DNA of 15,199 nt from Bacteroidia bacterium (GTDB lineage Bacteria; Bacteroidota; Bacteroidia; Bacteroidales; VadinHA17): positions 1 to 15,199 of the forward strand of contig JAPLEC010000177.1 of the NCBI GenBank assembly GCA_026391515.1, written 5' to 3'. Shown piece by piece: positions 13,044 to 15,199 of the stretch. The position numbers were made by a program, and so were the translations under genes. Under the pieces are notes generated by a model, which searched no databases, was not told the origin of the DNA, and was given only the letters and a program-made list of their open reading frames with translations. Each line of letters begins with the position of its first letter. Position 1 is the first letter of the stretch.

Positions 13044-13075
13044 CAAAAATAGTTCAATTATTGCTCTTTATTAAA
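13044..13075 (-). promoter_or_regulatory. Predicted Bacteroidota promoter of recR
   Basis: The minus strand carries TATTTTTG (13051 down to 13044), an exact TAnnTTTG -7 box, and TTTA (13075 to 13072), three of four bases of the -33 TTTG element, with 20 bp between them. The -7 box ends 16 bases before the recR ATG at 13027, so the leader would be about ten bases. No equally good box was found on the plus strand for the divergent symporter: TATCCTTG (13111-13118) has one mismatch, with TTTG 17 bp upstream. Confidence 0.55.
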
Positions 13076-13139
13076 CTACCGGAGAATTTTTTGCGTTGCT
13101 TACTTTTTGTTATCCTTGTACCTGAAAATTATTGTCTTT

Positions 13140-14585
13140 ATGTCACCAACCCTGATACTCAGCATATTCCTGATATATACCATTTTATTATTTACTGTCA
13201 CCTGGATAACATCAAGAAGAGCCGACAGCCAGTCGTTTTTTATCGGAAACAAAATATCTCCATGGTTTGTAGTTGCGTATGGTATGATAGGAGCTTCGCT
13301 TTCGGGAGTTACTTTTATGTCAGCTCCCGGGTGGGTGAGGGATACTCAGTTCAGCTATATGGTAATGGTATTTGGCTATCTGTTCGGTTATTTTGTTATT
13401 GCTCTTGTTCTTTTGCCATTATATTATAAGCTGAAGCTTACTTCAATATATACTTATCTTGAGCAGCGATTCGGTTTCTGGTCGTATAAGACCGGTGCAG
13501 GATTTTTTATTATATCCCGAACTCTTGGTGCATCTCTCAGGATGTTTCTGGTAATAAACGTATTACAGGTATTTGTATTCGATGCATGGAATATACCTTT
13601 CTGGGTAAATGCACTGATTTTCATCATCCTTATTATTCTTTATACTCTTAAAGGCGGTATCAGGACAATAGTCTGGACCGACACACTCCAGACAACATTC
13701 ATGCTTCTGGCCGTAGTCCTCTCCATTATATATATAAGCAAAGGATTGGGAATGCCCCTTGGAAAGCTTTTTTCAAATATTTCCGACAGCCATATTTCAA
13801 AAATGTTTATCACCGACTGGCATCATGAGAAACATTTTCTGAAGCAATTTTTTTCAGGGATGTTCATTACGATTACTATGACCGGGCTCGATCAGGAGAT
13901 GATGCAAAAAAATCTAAGCTGTAAGAACATAAAAGAAGCACAGAAGAACATGTTTACTTTCAGCGGGATCCTGGTTTTTGTCAACCTGTTATTCCTGTTC
14001 CTGGGAGCTTTTTTATTATTATATTCTCAAAGCAAAGGAGTAAATGTTGCTGCATCTGATGAGCTTTTCCCGACCATTGCTTTAAAGTACCTTGGACCGA
14101 TGGCAGGTATCGTTTTTCTGATCGGGCTTATTTCAGCGGCATTCCCGAGTGCCGACGGAGCTTTGACATCACTGACAACTTCAGTCAGCATTGACTTCCT
14201 GGGGATTAACCGGCGAGAGGGAATGTCAGAAAAAACAGCTGTAAGAATCAGGTATGGGGTTCATCTTACAATTGCTTTAATATTTTTTATCAGCATTTTG
14301 ATATTCGGCGTTTTAAATAACAAAGCGGTGATAGACGAGTTATTCACCATTGCAGGTTATACTTATGGTCCGCTGTTGGGACTTTACTCATTTGGATTAT
14401 TTACAAAACGAAAAGTTAATGACGGCTTAACACCTGTTATTGCACTGCTTTCGCCGGTAATTTGTTTCTTCCTGAGCAAATATTCTGTTAAGCTTTTTAA
14501 TTATAATTTTGGATTTGAATTGTTGCTGCTGAATGGATTCCTGATGTTTATGGGATTGTTATTATTCAGCAGGAAGAATGACTGA
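13140..14585 (+). CDS. Sodium:solute symporter (SSS/SLC5 family)
   Basis: This is a polytopic inner-membrane transporter of 481 residues from the ATG at 13140; the open frame goes back to a TTG at 13107, but the N-terminus MSPTLILSIFLIYTI fits the family better. About thirteen hydrophobic segments are visible. The first after the short lead has FFIGNKISPWFVVAYGMIGA (33-52) and ASLSGVTFMSAPGWV (52-66), characteristic of the family. The later segment ISAAFPSADGALTSL (331-345) and TTSVSIDF correspond to the helix that carries Na2-site Ser/Thr residues in LeuT-fold symporters. It should couple Na+ entry to uptake of an organic solute (sugar, amino acid, carboxylate or sialic-acid type cannot be separated here). 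It is divergent from recR (112-bp gap) and converges with the DUF6048-like gene (43-bp gap without an obvious terminator). Confidence 0.94.
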   Translation: MSPTLILSIFLIYTILLFTVTWITSRRADSQSFFIGNKISPWFVVAYGMIGASLSGVTFMSAPGWVRDTQFSYMVMVFGYLFGYFVIALVLLPLYYKLKLTSIYTYLEQRFGFWSYKTGAGFFIISRTLGASLRMFLVINVLQVFVFDAWNIPFWVNALIFIILIILYTLKGGIRTIVWTDTLQTTFMLLAVVLSIIYISKGLGMPLGKLFSNISDSHISKMFITDWHHEKHFLKQFFSGMFITITMTGLDQEMMQKNLSCKNIKEAQKNMFTFSGILVFVNLLFLFLGAFLLLYSQSKGVNVAASDELFPTIALKYLGPMAGIVFLIGLISAAFPSADGALTSLTTSVSIDFLGINRREGMSEKTAVRIRYGVHLTIALIFFISILIFGVLNNKAVIDELFTIAGYTYGPLLGLYSFGLFTKRKVNDGLTPVIALLSPVICFFLSKYSVKLFNYNFGFELLLLNGFLMFMGLLLFSRKND

Positions 14586-14628
14586 TTGCTTCCCGGTCGA
14601 CATTACCCAGTTCCCAGCACCCGGTAAG

Positions 14629-15199
14629 TCACCTGCCGGTATTTGTTGTATTGGTCGTACTCTCGGTATTCGCAGGCTCTTCGGGTTCTTCAGGTGTCTC
14701 CTTTTTTAATGCGACTTTGATCTTCTTGTATGGAATATTCCAAACAATGTAATAAGCTAAACCTGTGCTGAATGATTTTCCGCCGCCTCCATATCCGGGG
14801 AAATAAATAGGTCTTAAATCTTTGCTGGTTCCGCTGTAGATAAGTTTCCTCACACTTAGAAGCCATCCTACACTGAAGTTACTGAAAAGTTTAGCTCTGA
14901 AACCGGAACATATCTCAATATAGTGTCCCCAGTTTGTATCTTTTGCTAATGATGATGAAGTTTTTCCCCAATAGTTTTCATGTTTAAACAATGGAGTTTC
15001 AGCAACATAAGAGCTTAGTCCATAATGTACTCCGATCCCGGCCCAGTATTTACCCATTGCTGTTTCAGGTTTCAGAAGATTAAAATCGGCACCAACTTTA
15101 ATGAATATTCCTTTGCTCAGGAAGTTATAATTATGTTGTGAGTATTTATAATCAGAAAATCCGGTTCCCAGCAGCAGGGAAATCTTTTCATTCAAGTCT
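14629..15199 (-). CDS. DUF6048-like outer-membrane beta-barrel protein, 5' end beyond the window
   Basis: The minus-strand frame is open to the right edge and ends with TGA at 14629; the only visible start, a TTG at 15195, is probably internal. About 190 residues are visible. They contain alternating polar/hydrophobic strands typical of an outer-membrane barrel (IFIKVGADFNLL, YWAGIGVHYGLSSYV, WGHYIEICSGFRAKLF, FSVGWLLSVRKLI, PIYFPGYGGGGKSF, LAYYIVWNIPYKK). This pattern matches what I recall of DUF6048 proteins in Bacteroidales, which have a signal peptide and further N-terminal residues that would lie outside the window. The last ~25 residues are a Glu/Pro/Thr/Asn-rich tail, probably disordered. 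Function is unknown. DUF6048 genes often stand beside DUF6452 genes; none can be seen here. Confidence 0.7.
   Translation of the reverse strand, partial: DLNEKISLLLGTGFSDYKYSQHNYNFLSKGIFIKVGADFNLLKPETAMGKYWAGIGVHYGLSSYVAETPLFKHENYWGKTSSSLAKDTNWGHYIEICSGFRAKLFSNFSVGWLLSVRKLIYSGTSKDLRPIYFPGYGGGGKSFSTGLAYYIVWNIPYKKIKVALKKETPEEPEEPANTESTTNTTNTGR

Noticed and set aside
13028..13057. Longer recR start at the ATG at 13057
   Set aside because: This start lies upstream of an exact -7 box and adds ten residues not found in the RecR family; the ATG at 13027 gives the usual length.
13101..13118. Possible symporter promoter boxes TACTTTTTG and TATCCTTG
   Set aside because: The first has one base too many and the second one mismatch, and neither has a -33 element at the proper spacing.
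13061..13429. 122-codon plus-strand frame overlapping the symporter start
   Set aside because: It is out of frame with the symporter, covers its conserved N-terminal motifs, and has no family features.
14586..14628. Search for a shared terminator between the converging symporter and DUF6048-like genes
   Set aside because: The 43-bp gap has CCGGT repeats in direct rather than inverted arrangement and no U-run; no hairpin could be supported.

Overview
The window looks like part of a Bacteroidota chromosome (Bacteroidales/Marinilabiliales-like). The evidence is protein content (tandem TPR plus PD40/PEG beta-propeller envelope proteins, a DUF6048-like outer-membrane protein, a Bacteroidota-type RecR and SSS symporter), AT-rich spacers, and exact TAnnTTTG sequences (the Bacteroidota -7 promoter box) just upstream of several starts. 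Nearly all of it is coding. I see no rRNA, tRNA, insertion sequence, CRISPR array or origin.

Region A (1-7929, all minus strand) is the most unusual part. Four paralogues stand in a row, each with a signal peptide, an N-terminal TPR region and a PD40 propeller, but each ends differently. In transcription order: a 958-residue protein with a carboxypeptidase-regulatory-like domain, an Ig-like region, four copies of a ~70-residue helical repeat and a C-terminal membrane anchor with a basic tail (5053-7929); a minimal TPR-propeller protein with no C-terminal extension (3677-4951); a TPR-propeller-CRD protein with a SPOR-like peptidoglycan-binding end (1683-3626); and a TPR-propeller-CRD protein whose OmpA-like C-terminal domain runs off the left edge (1-1683). 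The last has the domain order described for PorE of the type IX secretion system. The set looks like a family of periplasmic scaffolds, diversified by duplication and anchored at different envelope layers (inner membrane, peptidoglycan, possibly outer membrane). Its actual role cannot be read from the sequence. A perfect 10-bp hairpin three bases after the first gene and a -7 box before the second suggest that the 958-residue gene is expressed separately from the other three. The last two genes overlap by one base (TAATG).

Region B (8171-13027, minus strand) is a compact housekeeping run in the order recR, class I/II aminotransferase (7-bp overlap), family-2 glycosyltransferase fused to a membrane region and a Rossmann-like domain (6-bp gap), and dihydrolipoamide acyltransferase E2 (79-bp gap). 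The shared order suggests cotranscription from a promoter just upstream of recR rather than a common pathway. No E1 or E3 subunit is in view. A 241-bp AT-rich spacer with inverted repeats separates regions B and A.

Region C (13140-15199) holds a divergently transcribed sodium:solute symporter, followed on the opposite strand by the 3' part of a DUF6048-like gene that is cut by the right edge.

Several starts were moved from the longest open frame to internal ATGs (recR, the symporter, the minimal TPR-propeller gene) on the basis of family N-termini, signal peptides and promoter-box positions.
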